Positions 41,767 through 50,345 are shown, numbered from the stretch's first letter. The stretch: DNA of 64,000 nucleotides from Candidatus Proximibacter danicus (GCA_016710885.1 JADJUC010000012.1:1-64000), one strand, 5' to 3'. The notes: generated from the letters alone by a model not told the origin. Numbers and translations are program-made.

Positions 41767-42354
41767 ATGACTGACAATCAAGGCGGGTTCTTCGCCAATC
41801 TGCGCCGGCCCAGCGTCAAGTACTCGCTACTGACGCTGCTGGTCGTCGGCTTCGCTGCCGGCGTTGTTTTCTGGGGTGGTTTCAACACCATGATGGAAGC
41901 AACCAACACCGAAAAATTCTGCATCAGCTGCCACGAGATGCGTGACAACGTGTATGTCGAGTACAAGGAAACCATCCACTACACGAACCGCACCGGTGTT
42001 CGCGCCGTCTGTGCCGACTGCCACGTGCCGAAGGACTGGACCTACAAGATGATCCGCAAGATCCAGGCGTCCAAGGAAGTCTATGGCAAGATCATGGGCA
42101 CCATCGACACCAAGGAAAAATTCGAAGCCAACCGGTTGCGTCTGGCACAAAGCGAATGGGCTCGCATGAAGGCTGCCGATTCGCGCGAGTGCCGCAACTG
42201 CCACTCCTTCGACTACATGAATATCGAAAAGCAGAAGGCCCGCGCCGCCAAGATGCACAAGATCGCGCTTGACGACAAGCAGACGTGTATCGATTGCCAC
42301 AAGGGTATCGCGCACCACAAGCCAAAGAACATGCCGGAAGAGGACGACGAATAA
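41767..42354 (+). CDS. napC: Tetraheme NapC/NirT-family quinol dehydrogenase
   Basis: A 195-residue membrane-anchored cytochrome c. The anchor is YSLLTLLVVGFAAGVVFWGG (residues about 19-38), followed by four CxxCH motifs: CISCH, CADCH, CRNCH and CIDCH. NapC moves electrons from quinol to periplasmic acceptors such as NapAB. The minus-strand nap operon lacks a napC, so this gene probably serves it; the two heme proteins directly downstream may be alternative partners. The start ATG at 41767 is chosen because the sequence before it is not membrane-like. Confidence 0.93.
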   Translation: MTDNQGGFFANLRRPSVKYSLLTLLVVGFAAGVVFWGGFNTMMEATNTEKFCISCHEMRDNVYVEYKETIHYTNRTGVRAVCADCHVPKDWTYKMIRKIQASKEVYGKIMGTIDTKEKFEANRLRLAQSEWARMKAADSRECRNCHSFDYMNIEKQKARAAKMHKIALDDKQTCIDCHKGIAHHKPKNMPEEDDE

Positions 42355-42382
42355 TCGTTCGCGGCGGCGTGCATGGAGTTTG

Positions 42383-42411
42383 CAGTGGCCTGTCATCCTG
42401 ACAGGCCACTG
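42383..42411 (+). terminator. Strong hairpin after napC
   Basis: CAGTGGCCTGTCA, loop TCC, then the exact complement TGACAGGCCACTG: a perfect 13-bp stem 28 bp after the napC stop. No T-run follows (next bases TACCGTTAAG), so it is more likely an mRNA-processing, stabilising or partial-termination element than a classic terminator. Confidence 0.55.
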
Positions 42412-42447
42412 TACCGTTAAGAAACAATCTTTAATGGAGAGGCAATA

Positions 42448-43308
42448 ATGAAAAAATCGATTCTTTCGCTGTCCATGATGGGTGCCGTGCTTGCCCTCGG
42501 CTCCTCCGCTGCTTTTGCCGCACCCGACTGGTCGAAGGTGCCCAAGCGTGATGTACAGGTTTTCCATGCCGGCACCGCCTCAATCGAGTGGATTCTGAAA
42601 AAATCCGACCACAGCGGCCGCACCGGCCTGGTCAAGGGCGAAAGTTGCGTCGGCTGTCACGAAGAGAAGAGCGGCCTGAACTTCGACATGAAGAAACTGG
42701 CCGGCAAGGAACTCGAGCCCAAGGGCGCGCCGAAGACCATGAATTTCCCGGTCGCCGTTCAAACCGCCTATGACGCAAGCAACCTTTATGTCCGCCTGAC
42801 CTTCAAGGCCCCGGCGGGCGGCGTCGATCCGGCTGACAAGGAAAATGAGGTCAAGGCAGCCGTCATGTTCGCTGACGACAAGGTAACCTTGGATTCCAGC
42901 GGCAAACCGGTTGCCGGCGCGCAAGTCGGCTGCTGGGCAACTTGCCACAGCGACGCCCGCACCATGCCGGGTGCCGACGAAAAGAAGACCAAGTACACCA
43001 AAGCCGGCGCCTACGAGCTGATGCAGTGGAAGAGCGCCAAGGGTGCCAAGGCTGTCGATGGCTCGGTCAGCGACTCGCGCAAGATGGAAGGCGGTACGGC
43101 TGGCGTACAGGCGACCGGCGAGAACAAGGGCGGCACTTACACCGTGACCTTTACCCGCAAGCTTAACGGTGCCGTGACCGCCGGCAAGTCTGTGCCGATG
43201 GGCATTGCGATCCACGCCGACAAGGCGACTGGTCGCTTCCACCATGTGTCGATGGGTTACACCCTCGGTATTGGTGCCGAAGGCGATATCAAGGCAACCA
43301 AGCAGTAA
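42448..43308 (+). CDS. Periplasmic c-type cytochrome with ethylbenzene-dehydrogenase-like heme domain, paralog 1
   Basis: A 286-residue exported protein. The signal peptide ends SSAAFA at about residue 24. A heme c site CVGCH is at residues 67-71 and a CxxxCH-type site CWATCH at 162-167. The body (AVQTAYDASNLYVRLTFKAP, then TGRFHHVSMGYTLGIGAEGD) resembles the heme-b-binding domain of ethylbenzene dehydrogenase gamma subunits and cytochrome c-552-like relatives. It would be a small periplasmic electron carrier. It follows napC (93 bp) and is duplicated by the next gene. The physiological partner is unknown; NapC is the obvious candidate (inference). Confidence 0.75.
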   Translation: MKKSILSLSMMGAVLALGSSAAFAAPDWSKVPKRDVQVFHAGTASIEWILKKSDHSGRTGLVKGESCVGCHEEKSGLNFDMKKLAGKELEPKGAPKTMNFPVAVQTAYDASNLYVRLTFKAPAGGVDPADKENEVKAAVMFADDKVTLDSSGKPVAGAQVGCWATCHSDARTMPGADEKKTKYTKAGAYELMQWKSAKGAKAVDGSVSDSRKMEGGTAGVQATGENKGGTYTVTFTRKLNGAVTAGKSVPMGIAIHADKATGRFHHVSMGYTLGIGAEGDIKATKQ

Positions 43309-43330
43309 TGCTTGCGGCCTTTTGCAAAGG

Positions 43331-43356
43331 AACGGCGCTTCGGCGCCGTTTTTTTT
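43331..43356 (+). terminator. Rho-independent terminator after cytochrome paralog 1
   Basis: AACGGCGC, loop TTCG, GCGCCGTT followed by six further T. A textbook intrinsic terminator 22 bp after the stop codon; it separates the two paralogs, so paralog 2 may have its own promoter or be read through. Confidence 0.93.
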
Positions 43357-43444
43357 GACCTCGTTCTGCCTGTCTCGACGATGTTTTTTACCGGCTTGAG
43401 CATCGCGAGTAGCATCGAATTTCCCATCCTTCAGGAGAGACATA

Positions 43445-44332
43445 ATGAAAAAACCGACACTCACATTGATTTCTGCAGCAATCGTGCTTGCCTCATCGTC
43501 AGCGTTGGCAGCTCCAGACTGGTCGAAAGTTCCGAAGCGGGACATCCAGGTCTTTCATGCCGGCGTGACACCGATCGAATGGGTGATGAAGAAGTCCGAC
43601 CATAGCGGCCGCACCGGGATCAACAAGGGCGAAAGCTGTGTCGGCTGCCATGAGGAAAAGAACGGACTCAACTTCGACATGAAGCGCCTTGCCAGCAAGG
43701 AACTGGAGCCGGTCGGCGCGCCGAAGACGATGAATTTCCCGGTGACCGTCCAGGCGGCTTATGACAAGGAAAACCTGTACATGCGCTTGACCTTCAAAGC
43801 GCCTGCGGATGCTGCTGCCGACGCCCCCCGCGAGGACAAGGCCCCCAAGCATCAGGTAAAGGCGGCCATCATGCTGGTTGGAAGCAAGGTGCCGATGGCG
43901 TCCCAGATCGGCTGCTGGGCCACCTGTCACGCCGATGTGCGCTCAATGCCGGGCGCCGACAAGGACAAGAAAAAATACGTATCGAACGCCAACCTTGCCG
44001 GCGATGTTTACACCGACTACTTCCAGTGGAAAAGCGGTGAAGGCGGCAAGGGCATGGTTCAGGTTGACGGCCACGTCGCCGAAGCGCGCGTCAACAAGGA
44101 TGGCAAGGCGCTGGTCAAGGCCGAGGGTGAGAACAAGGGCGGCGTCTGGACGGTGACCTTCACCCGCAAGCTGACCGGCGGCGATGGGGATATCGCATTG
44201 GCCGAAGGGAAATCCGTTCCGTTCGGCGTCGCCATCCATACCGACAAGACCGTGTACCGCTTCCACCACGTATCACTGGGTTACACCCTTGGTCTGGGTG
44301 CAGATGGCGATATCAAGGCTGCCAAGCAGTAA
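43445..44332 (+). CDS. Periplasmic c-type cytochrome with ethylbenzene-dehydrogenase-like heme domain, paralog 2
   Basis: A 295-residue tandem copy of the preceding gene. It shares PDWSKVPKRDIQVFHAG, KKSDHSGRTG, CVGCHEEKNGLNFDMK, CWATCHADVRSMPGAD and FHHVSLGYTLGLGADGDIK. The signal peptide ends SSSALA. Differences concentrate in the middle (an extra APREDKAPKHQ segment and a longer loop around NLAGDVYTDYFQW), so the pair may differ in partner or expression. A CAGGAGAG ribosome site precedes the start. The function is unknown beyond periplasmic heme binding. Confidence 0.75.
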   Translation: MKKPTLTLISAAIVLASSSALAAPDWSKVPKRDIQVFHAGVTPIEWVMKKSDHSGRTGINKGESCVGCHEEKNGLNFDMKRLASKELEPVGAPKTMNFPVTVQAAYDKENLYMRLTFKAPADAAADAPREDKAPKHQVKAAIMLVGSKVPMASQIGCWATCHADVRSMPGADKDKKKYVSNANLAGDVYTDYFQWKSGEGGKGMVQVDGHVAEARVNKDGKALVKAEGENKGGVWTVTFTRKLTGGDGDIALAEGKSVPFGVAIHTDKTVYRFHHVSLGYTLGLGADGDIKAAKQ

Positions 44333-44373
44333 AGTTTTGATATCGGGAATTGCGCAATTCCCGGCAACATGAG

Positions 44374-44406
44374 AAAAAGGGCGGGAGATGCTTCCCCGCC
44401 CTTTTT
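44374..44406 (+). terminator. Rho-independent terminator between paralog 2 and napF
   Basis: AAAAAGGGCGGG, loop, CCCGCCCTTTTT: a 12-bp stem ending in T5. A second palindrome, CGGGAATTGCGCAATTCCCG, lies just upstream at 44344-44363. The A/T ends make the hairpin usable in both directions, but napF starts only 22 bp later. Confidence 0.88.
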
Positions 44407-44427
44407 CATGCCACCGACCGTATTCCG

Positions 44428-44913
44428 ATGAGTGACCCGAGCAGCCGCCGCAATTTTCTGCGCGGCAAGGTTTCCGTTCACGCGGCCGAGTTGCGACCGC
44501 CATGGGCGTTGCCGGAGACCGACTTCACGACAACCTGCACGCGTTGCGGCGACTGTGCCCGCGCCTGTCCGACGCGCATCATCAGGCAGGGCGACGGCGG
44601 TTTTCCAACCGTGGATTTCAAGCTGGGGGAATGCACCTTCTGCGGCGACTGCGTCACTGCCTGTCAGCCGACCGCATTGCGCCGACCGGATCCGGACAGT
44701 GTGCCCTGGGCAATTCGCGCAAGCATCGGCGATACCTGCCTGGCCCACCGTCAGGTTGAATGCCGCGTCTGCGGCGAGCAGTGCGGCGAGAGTGCCATCC
44801 GCTTTCGCCCACAGGCAGGCGGCATTTCCGTTCCGGTTCTCGATACGGAGCGGTGCAACGGCTGCGGCGCCTGCCTGGCACCGTGCCCGTCCGGGGCGAT
44901 ACGGGTCGCCTGA
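44428..44913 (+). CDS. napF: Ferredoxin-type protein NapF
   Basis: A 161-residue cytoplasmic FeS protein starting MSDPSSRRNFLRGK. Four Cys clusters are visible: CTRCGDCARACP, CTFCGDCVTACQP, CRVCGEQCGES and CNGCGACLAPCP, for three or four [4Fe-4S] centres. NapF interacts with NapA in the cytoplasm, probably in its maturation. Unusually it is on the plus strand with napC and the tandem cytochromes, convergent to napDAGHB. Confidence 0.92.
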   Translation: MSDPSSRRNFLRGKVSVHAAELRPPWALPETDFTTTCTRCGDCARACPTRIIRQGDGGFPTVDFKLGECTFCGDCVTACQPTALRRPDPDSVPWAIRASIGDTCLAHRQVECRVCGEQCGESAIRFRPQAGGISVPVLDTERCNGCGACLAPCPSGAIRVA

Positions 44914-44989
44914 AAGGCAAACGAGGAGCCTGAGCCCCCCGCCTCAAGCTTCGCTGCAATCGATACGACTGCAGTCCGGCCCGTTCCGC

Positions 44990-45469
44990 TTAGTTCTTCT
45001 TGACGGGCTTCTTGGCGTCGGCTTTCTTGACGTCGCCCTGAAAGGCGTTGTCAACAAGCGGCGGCGCATCCACCTGCGGCACGTGACATTGCGTGCAGTT
45101 GTAGCGAGCCGCCGAGCCCTCATCAAGTTTGGCGCCGTCGCGGGCGACAAAGTGGCTGTCGCCAATCTTCGGGGCTTTTTTCTTCTGATAGGTTGCTGCA
45201 CTATGGCAGTCCATGCACTGGTTGGTTTCCAGATTGATTTCATCGAAATTCTCGATGGAATGCGGAATCACTGGCGGCTGGGTGCTGAAGGTACGCGCAA
45301 TTGGTTTCTGCGTACCGGGGCGAGCCCCGACATACGCCTTATCTGCCGCTACCGGATCAGGAGCGGCAACATCGAGCCCACGCATCGACTTCGGCGCATC
45401 GGCGGCGATGGCAGAAAAGGTGACGCAGGCGGCCAGTACGGCCATTGAGAGTTTGAGCTGGTTTTTCAT
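44990..45469 (-). CDS. napB: Diheme cytochrome c subunit NapB
   Basis: A 159-residue periplasmic electron-transfer subunit of nitrate reductase. The start is taken at MKNQLKLSMAVLAACV (signal peptide). Heme sites are CMDCH and CTQCH. Typical segments are FSTQPPVIPHSIENFDEINL and NCTQCHVPQVDA. It is the last gene of napDAGHB. The C-terminal tail is Lys-rich (VKKADAKKPVKKN). Confidence 0.95.
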   Translation of the reverse strand: MKNQLKLSMAVLAACVTFSAIAADAPKSMRGLDVAAPDPVAADKAYVGARPGTQKPIARTFSTQPPVIPHSIENFDEINLETNQCMDCHSAATYQKKKAPKIGDSHFVARDGAKLDEGSAARYNCTQCHVPQVDAPPLVDNAFQGDVKKADAKKPVKKN

Positions 45470-45509
45470 GATCGACAGTCCCTCCACTTGAAGTTGAATC
45501 ACTAAATCA

Positions 45510-46412
45510 TCACTTGCCAGACGTTGCGGTGTGTAGACCGCCCGCCTCGCTTACCGGAATCGCGTTGTTGAAACGGCTTCCGAACCGGAACACATCCTTG
45601 GAACAAACATCAATACAACGTCCGCAATTCGTACATGCCGACGAGAGAATTACCGGCCCGGCACCGCTGGCCGCCCCTTTCAGGGCGGGCCGAATGACTT
45701 GCGGTTCGGGACAGACTTCAAAACAATCCATGCAGTCGTTGCATGCCGAGCGCTCCGCAGCGGAAATGCCTACCGGGCTGCGCTTTCCGATCAATCCGTA
45801 GAAGGCGCCTACTGGGCACAGTCGCCCACACCAGCCCCGGCTCATCACGAATAGGTCAAAGAGGAATACCGCGAGGACGATCGTCCACGCCAGCCCCATG
45901 CCGAAAATCAGCCCGCGATGCAACATCGACACCGGATTGATCAATTCCCACAGCACCACGCCGGTCAGCGCCGAACCCAGCAGCGTCATGCCGAGAATCC
46001 AGTAGCGGGTATTCCGCGCCAGATGGACGCTGCCCTTGATGCCCAACCGGCGGCGCAGCCAACTGGCAGTGTCAGTCACGATATTGACCGGACAAACCCA
46101 GGAGCAATAAACCCGCCCGCCGACAAGAAAGTAAAAAACCAGCACGACCGCCACGCCGATCAAGCCGAGTTTTTCCGGTATGTGCCCGGTCAGTAGCGAC
46201 TGAAGCGCGACATACGGATCGGTCAATGGCAGTACACCCAAGGTATAGCTATAAGCCAGGTTGCCCTTGACGATCCAGATGCCCGCCACGGGACCGAGCA
46301 GAAACAGCCCGAGAATCGACAGCTGCGAGATACGGCGGAGCAGCAGCCACTTGTTGGTGCCTAGCCAGCCTTTGGCTTCCAGGGCGTCGGCGCCTACACG
46401 CTTGGCACTCAT
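45510..46412 (-). CDS. napH: Quinol dehydrogenase membrane component NapH
   Basis: A 300-residue membrane FeS protein with four helices. Cytoplasmic Cys motifs are YCSWVCPVNIV and GWCGRLCPVG; two [4Fe-4S] motifs are CNDCMDCFEVCPEP and CTNCGRCIDVC. NapGH form a quinol-oxidising branch feeding NapAB. The start overlaps the napG stop by 4 nt. Confidence 0.95.
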   Translation of the reverse strand: MSAKRVGADALEAKGWLGTNKWLLLRRISQLSILGLFLLGPVAGIWIVKGNLAYSYTLGVLPLTDPYVALQSLLTGHIPEKLGLIGVAVVLVFYFLVGGRVYCSWVCPVNIVTDTASWLRRRLGIKGSVHLARNTRYWILGMTLLGSALTGVVLWELINPVSMLHRGLIFGMGLAWTIVLAVFLFDLFVMSRGWCGRLCPVGAFYGLIGKRSPVGISAAERSACNDCMDCFEVCPEPQVIRPALKGAASGAGPVILSSACTNCGRCIDVCSKDVFRFGSRFNNAIPVSEAGGLHTATSGK

Positions 46413-47407
46413 TTACCACCTCCCAAACCTGGAGGATGGCTGGGAACCTTGCCGGCAACGGACCCCGGCATGCCAAGCGGTGTCGACGGCACCGAAGGAC
46501 CACCCAACCCCGGCGGCGCACTAGGCACAGGCCCGGCACTACTCCCCGGCATGCCCGGTGGCATATCGGCCTGAACGGCTCCCGGCGCAGCCGTCGCCCC
46601 ACTGCCCGGGTCATAGTGCCCCGGCAGCTTCATGCCTTCCGGCAGACGATCGGGGAGATCAACCATGCTCTTTTCGTCGATCAGCGAACCTCCCGCTTTC
46701 GTCTGTTCATCCCAGCCGAGCCGGTAATGCTTGCCCAATGAGCCTTTGGCTACTGCCACTGGCAGTATCTTGATCGACGCCACCTCCGTGACACAGGCTT
46801 TTTCGCACTTTCCGCAACCGGTGCAGTGATCGGAATGCACTGTTGGCAGAAACATCGCGTGTCGGCCGGTGCGCGCATTCGGCACGAGTTCAAGCGTTAT
46901 GGCCTTGTCGATCACCGGGCAGACGCGATAGCAGACGTCACACCGCAGGCCGAGGAAATTCAGGCATGTTTCGTGGTCGATCAGTACAGCAAGCCCCATA
47001 CGGGACTTGTTGATGTCGGTCAGGCGGTGGTCGAGCGCGCCTGTCGGGCATGCTTTGACGCAAGGGATGTCTTCGCACATCTCGCACGGCACGTTGCGCG
47101 CCGTAAAGAAGGGGGTCCCGGTCGCCACCGGGGTTTCCGGCTTGGCCAGGCTCAAGGTGTCATACGGACAGTCGCGGACGCACATCCCGCAACGGATGCA
47201 GGCACCGAGAAAATCATTCTCGGCCAGCGCCCCGGGTGGGCGCAACGCCATTGCCGGCAATGCCTTGGCCTGCTTGGCATAAAGGCCCAAGCCAAGACCA
47301 AGCATGCCAACACCACACGCCATGCGCGCGGTATCAAACAAAAACTGGCGGCGCGCGGGCGCAGATTTACGCACGGCAACCGGTCGAGTATCGTCAGTGG
47401 TAGCCAT
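46409..47407 (-). CDS. napG: Ferredoxin-type protein NapG with Pro/Gly-rich C-terminal extension
   Basis: A 332-residue, Tat-exported periplasmic protein with four [4Fe-4S] clusters (CIRCGMCVRDCP, CEMCEDIPCVKACP, CDVCYRVCP, CTGCGKCEKAC). The N-terminal signal contains ARRQFLFDTARMACG. The conserved part ends near MVDLPDRLPEG. The final 60 or so residues are an unusual repetitive tail of PPGMPGSS, PPGLGGPS, PLGMPGSV and PPGLGGGK units, absent from typical NapG of about 230-270 residues. It lies between napA and napH. Confidence 0.94.
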   Translation of the reverse strand: MATTDDTRPVAVRKSAPARRQFLFDTARMACGVGMLGLGLGLYAKQAKALPAMALRPPGALAENDFLGACIRCGMCVRDCPYDTLSLAKPETPVATGTPFFTARNVPCEMCEDIPCVKACPTGALDHRLTDINKSRMGLAVLIDHETCLNFLGLRCDVCYRVCPVIDKAITLELVPNARTGRHAMFLPTVHSDHCTGCGKCEKACVTEVASIKILPVAVAKGSLGKHYRLGWDEQTKAGGSLIDEKSMVDLPDRLPEGMKLPGHYDPGSGATAAPGAVQADMPPGMPGSSAGPVPSAPPGLGGPSVPSTPLGMPGSVAGKVPSHPPGLGGGK

Positions 47408-47493
47408 ATCGGTCAGCCGGCAGGAGGGGCAACTCGCGTCGCCTCTCCTTTAGCCAGCACTCCCTGATTGCCTTGTCCGTTGGCAGAAGGCTG

Positions 47494-50040
47494 TCAGGCC
47501 TTCACCACCTTGCACGCACACTTCTTGAAGTCCGTCTCTTTCGAGAGCGGACAAGTGGCGTCCAGGGTCAGCTTGTTGACCAGACGATGCTCGTCGAAGA
47601 AGGGCACGAAGACGAGGCCGACCGGCGGCTTGTTGCGGCCCTTGGTCTCGACGCGCAGCTGGATCTCGCCGCGACGGGTGGCCACCTTGACCACGTCGTT
47701 ACGGTTCAGACCGCGCTTCTTCGCGTCTTCCGGGTTCATGAACACGACAGCATCCGGAACGGCCTTGTACAGCTCGGGCACGCGGCGGGTCATCGAGCCG
47801 GTATGCCAGTGCTCCAGCACACGGCCGGTACACAGCCACAGGTCATAGTCGTTATCCGGTTGCTCGGCAGCGGGCTGGTAGGGCAGGGCGAAAGCCACCG
47901 CCTTGCCATCCGGGAAGCCGTAGAAGCGAACGCTCTCGCCCTTCGGCACATAGCTGTCGTAGCCTTCGCGGAAGCGCCACAGGGTTTCCTTGCCATCGAT
48001 CACCGGCCAGCGCAGACCGCGCGCCTTGTGATAGACGTCGAAGAAGGCCAGATCGTGCGCCTTGCCACGACCAAAACTGGCGTATTCCTCGAACAGGCCC
48101 TTCTGCACGTAAAAGCCGTAAGCCTTGGACTCGTCGTTCATGTAGTCCTTGATGGCGTGGGCGTTGACCGCCTTGACATCGTCGAGACCCCACTTGGTCG
48201 TGTCCTTGTTGGCGTAGAGCACGTCGAACAGCGTCTTGCCCTTGTACTCCGGCATCTTGTCGAGCAGTTCGGCCGGCCACACTTCTTCCATTTTGAAGCG
48301 CTTCGAGAACTCCATGTACTGCCACAGATCGGACTTGGCCTCACCCGGCGCCTTGACCTGCTGACGCCACATCTGGCCGCGACGCTCGGCGTTGCCGTAC
48401 ATGCCTTCCTTCTCCATCCACATGGCGGACGGCAGGATCAGGTCGGCAGACATGGCCGAGACGGTCGGGTACACATCGGAATGCACCACGAAGGCCTTCG
48501 GATTGCGCCACCCCGGATAGACTTCTTCGTTGATGTTCGGGCCGGCCTGCATGTTGTTGGTGGTGGTCGACCAGAAGAAGCCGATCTTGCCATCCTTGAG
48601 CATGCGCGACTGCAGCACGGCGTGGTAACCAACCCACTCCGGAATGGTACCGGCCGGCAGCTTCCACAGCTTCTCCGACAGTTCGCGGTGCTTCGGATTC
48701 ATGACCACCATGTCGGCCGGCAGGCGGTGGGCAAAGGTGCCCACTTCGCGCGCCGTACCGCAGGCGGACGGCTGACCGGTCAGCGAGAACGGGCTGTTGC
48801 CCGGCTCGGAGATCTTGCCCACCAGCAGGTGGACGTTGTAGATCATGTTGTTCACCCAGGTGCCACGCACGTGCTGGTTGAAACCCATGGTCCAGAACGA
48901 AGTGACCTTGGCCTTCGGATCGGCGTAGGCCTTGGCCAGTGCTTCCAGGCGATCCTTCGGCACACCCGAAATTTCGTGCGTCTTGTCCAGCGTGTACTCC
49001 GAGACGAACTGGGCGAATTCCTCGAAGGTGATGTCGCTGGCCGCCATCGGGTTGCCCTTCGGCTTGCCATCTTCGCCCGGGTAGCCGTTGTTCATGGCCA
49101 CTTTTTCCAGCGGATGGTTCGGACGCAGGCCGTAGCCGATGTCGGTGACACCCTTCTTGAACTTGACGTGCTTGGTGACGAAGTCCTTGTTCACCGCGTT
49201 GTTCTGGATGATGTAGTTGGCGATGTAGTTGAGGATCGCCAGGTCGGAGTTCGGCTTGAAGATCAGTTCGCTGTCGGCGAGTTCGCAGGAACGATGCGTG
49301 AAGGTCGACAGTACGTGGATCTTGACGTGCTTGGCCGTCAGGCGACGATCGGTGATGCGCGACCACAGGATCGGGTGCATCTCGGCCATGTTCGAACCCC
49401 ACAGGGCGAACACATCGGCGTGCTCGATGTCGTCGTAGCAGCCCATCGGCTCGTCAATGCCGAAAGTGCGCATGAAGCCGACCACAGCCGAGGCCATGCA
49501 GTGGCGGGCATTCGGATCAATGTTGTTACGGAAGCCGGCCTTGAACAGCTTGGCGGCGGCATAGCCTTCCCACACCGTCCACTGGCCGGAGCCGAACATG
49601 CAGACATTTTTCGGGCCACCTTCCTTGAGCGAGGCCTTGGTCTTCTCGGCCATGATGTCGAAGGCCTTGTCCCACGAGATCGGGGCAAAATCACCGTTCT
49701 TGTCGTACTTGCCGTTCTTCATGCGCAGCAGCGGCTGCGTCAGGCGGTCCTTGCCGTACTGGATCTTGGAGAGGAAGTAGCCCTTGATGCAGTTCAGGCC
49801 ACGGTTGACCGGCGCTTCCGGGTCACCCTGAGTCGCGACGATGCGGCCGTCCTTGGTGCCGACCAGCACGCCGCAACCGGTGCCGCAGTAGCGGCAGGCG
49901 CCCTTGTCCCAGCGTACGCCGTCAGCGCCCTTGGGGGCGGCAGCCTGCGCCAGACCGGGCACGGTAATGCCGGCAGTCGCTGCTGCTGCGGCAACCGCAT
50001 TGCTCTTGATGAAATCACGTCGCGTCAGTTTCATTTTCAA
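47494..50040 (-). CDS. napA: Periplasmic nitrate reductase catalytic subunit NapA
   Basis: An 848-residue molybdoenzyme that reduces nitrate to nitrite. The Tat signal is LTRRDFIKSNAVAAAAATAG. The [4Fe-4S] site is CRYCGTGCGVLVG with the fourth Cys in NCIKGYFLSK. The Mo-ligating Cys lies in ARHCMASAVVGFMRTFG. The MGD-binding C-terminal domain has RVLEHWHTGSMTRRVPEL. Length is normal. The start overlaps the napD stop by 4 nt. Confidence 0.98.
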   Translation of the reverse strand: MKMKLTRRDFIKSNAVAAAAATAGITVPGLAQAAAPKGADGVRWDKGACRYCGTGCGVLVGTKDGRIVATQGDPEAPVNRGLNCIKGYFLSKIQYGKDRLTQPLLRMKNGKYDKNGDFAPISWDKAFDIMAEKTKASLKEGGPKNVCMFGSGQWTVWEGYAAAKLFKAGFRNNIDPNARHCMASAVVGFMRTFGIDEPMGCYDDIEHADVFALWGSNMAEMHPILWSRITDRRLTAKHVKIHVLSTFTHRSCELADSELIFKPNSDLAILNYIANYIIQNNAVNKDFVTKHVKFKKGVTDIGYGLRPNHPLEKVAMNNGYPGEDGKPKGNPMAASDITFEEFAQFVSEYTLDKTHEISGVPKDRLEALAKAYADPKAKVTSFWTMGFNQHVRGTWVNNMIYNVHLLVGKISEPGNSPFSLTGQPSACGTAREVGTFAHRLPADMVVMNPKHRELSEKLWKLPAGTIPEWVGYHAVLQSRMLKDGKIGFFWSTTTNNMQAGPNINEEVYPGWRNPKAFVVHSDVYPTVSAMSADLILPSAMWMEKEGMYGNAERRGQMWRQQVKAPGEAKSDLWQYMEFSKRFKMEEVWPAELLDKMPEYKGKTLFDVLYANKDTTKWGLDDVKAVNAHAIKDYMNDESKAYGFYVQKGLFEEYASFGRGKAHDLAFFDVYHKARGLRWPVIDGKETLWRFREGYDSYVPKGESVRFYGFPDGKAVAFALPYQPAAEQPDNDYDLWLCTGRVLEHWHTGSMTRRVPELYKAVPDAVVFMNPEDAKKRGLNRNDVVKVATRRGEIQLRVETKGRNKPPVGLVFVPFFDEHRLVNKLTLDATCPLSKETDFKKCACKVVKA

Positions 50041-50285
50041 ACCTCCTCATCAGGATCAGATTCGACTTGGTGATAGACCATGGCCACCGAGAGCACGCCC
50101 GGTAGCACAGAGATCACCTCGTAGGTTTTTACGGTGTCCTGCTCGGAGGCAGTTTCAATCGTCACGATCATTCGGCCGTCCTCAGCCACCGTATGCACTT
50201 CGACACCGTCCATCGCCTCAAGCAGCGCTTTTACCTGCTGCGACCCTTCGGGCCGGGCGCCGACGATCACACTGGAAATATCCAT
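50037..50285 (-). CDS. napD: NapA signal-peptide chaperone NapD
   Basis: An 82-residue cytoplasmic chaperone that binds the NapA Tat signal. The start is taken at MDISSVIVGARPEGSQQVK; 31 in-frame codons upstream overlap the FNR box and are unlikely to be translated. Further family features are GVEVHTVAEDGRMIVTIE and LPGVLSVAMVYHQVE. It is the first gene of napDAGHB. Confidence 0.93.
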   Translation of the reverse strand: MDISSVIVGARPEGSQQVKALLEAMDGVEVHTVAEDGRMIVTIETASEQDTVKTYEVISVLPGVLSVAMVYHQVESDPDEEV

Positions 50286-50345
50286 GGTTCTCACGTGGGG
50301 TGTTGAATCAGGCGACAAATCTATGCCCGCTTTGAGGTATTTCTT

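Noticed and set aside
42448..44332. Gamma subunits of an ethylbenzene or selenate-type dehydrogenase
   Set aside because: No matching alpha and beta subunits nearby, and both carry heme c attachment sites, so they are described only as related heme-domain proteins.
47473..50073. 866-residue plus-strand open frame
   Set aside because: It is the antisense shadow of napA in GC-rich DNA; no family motifs and no ribosome site.
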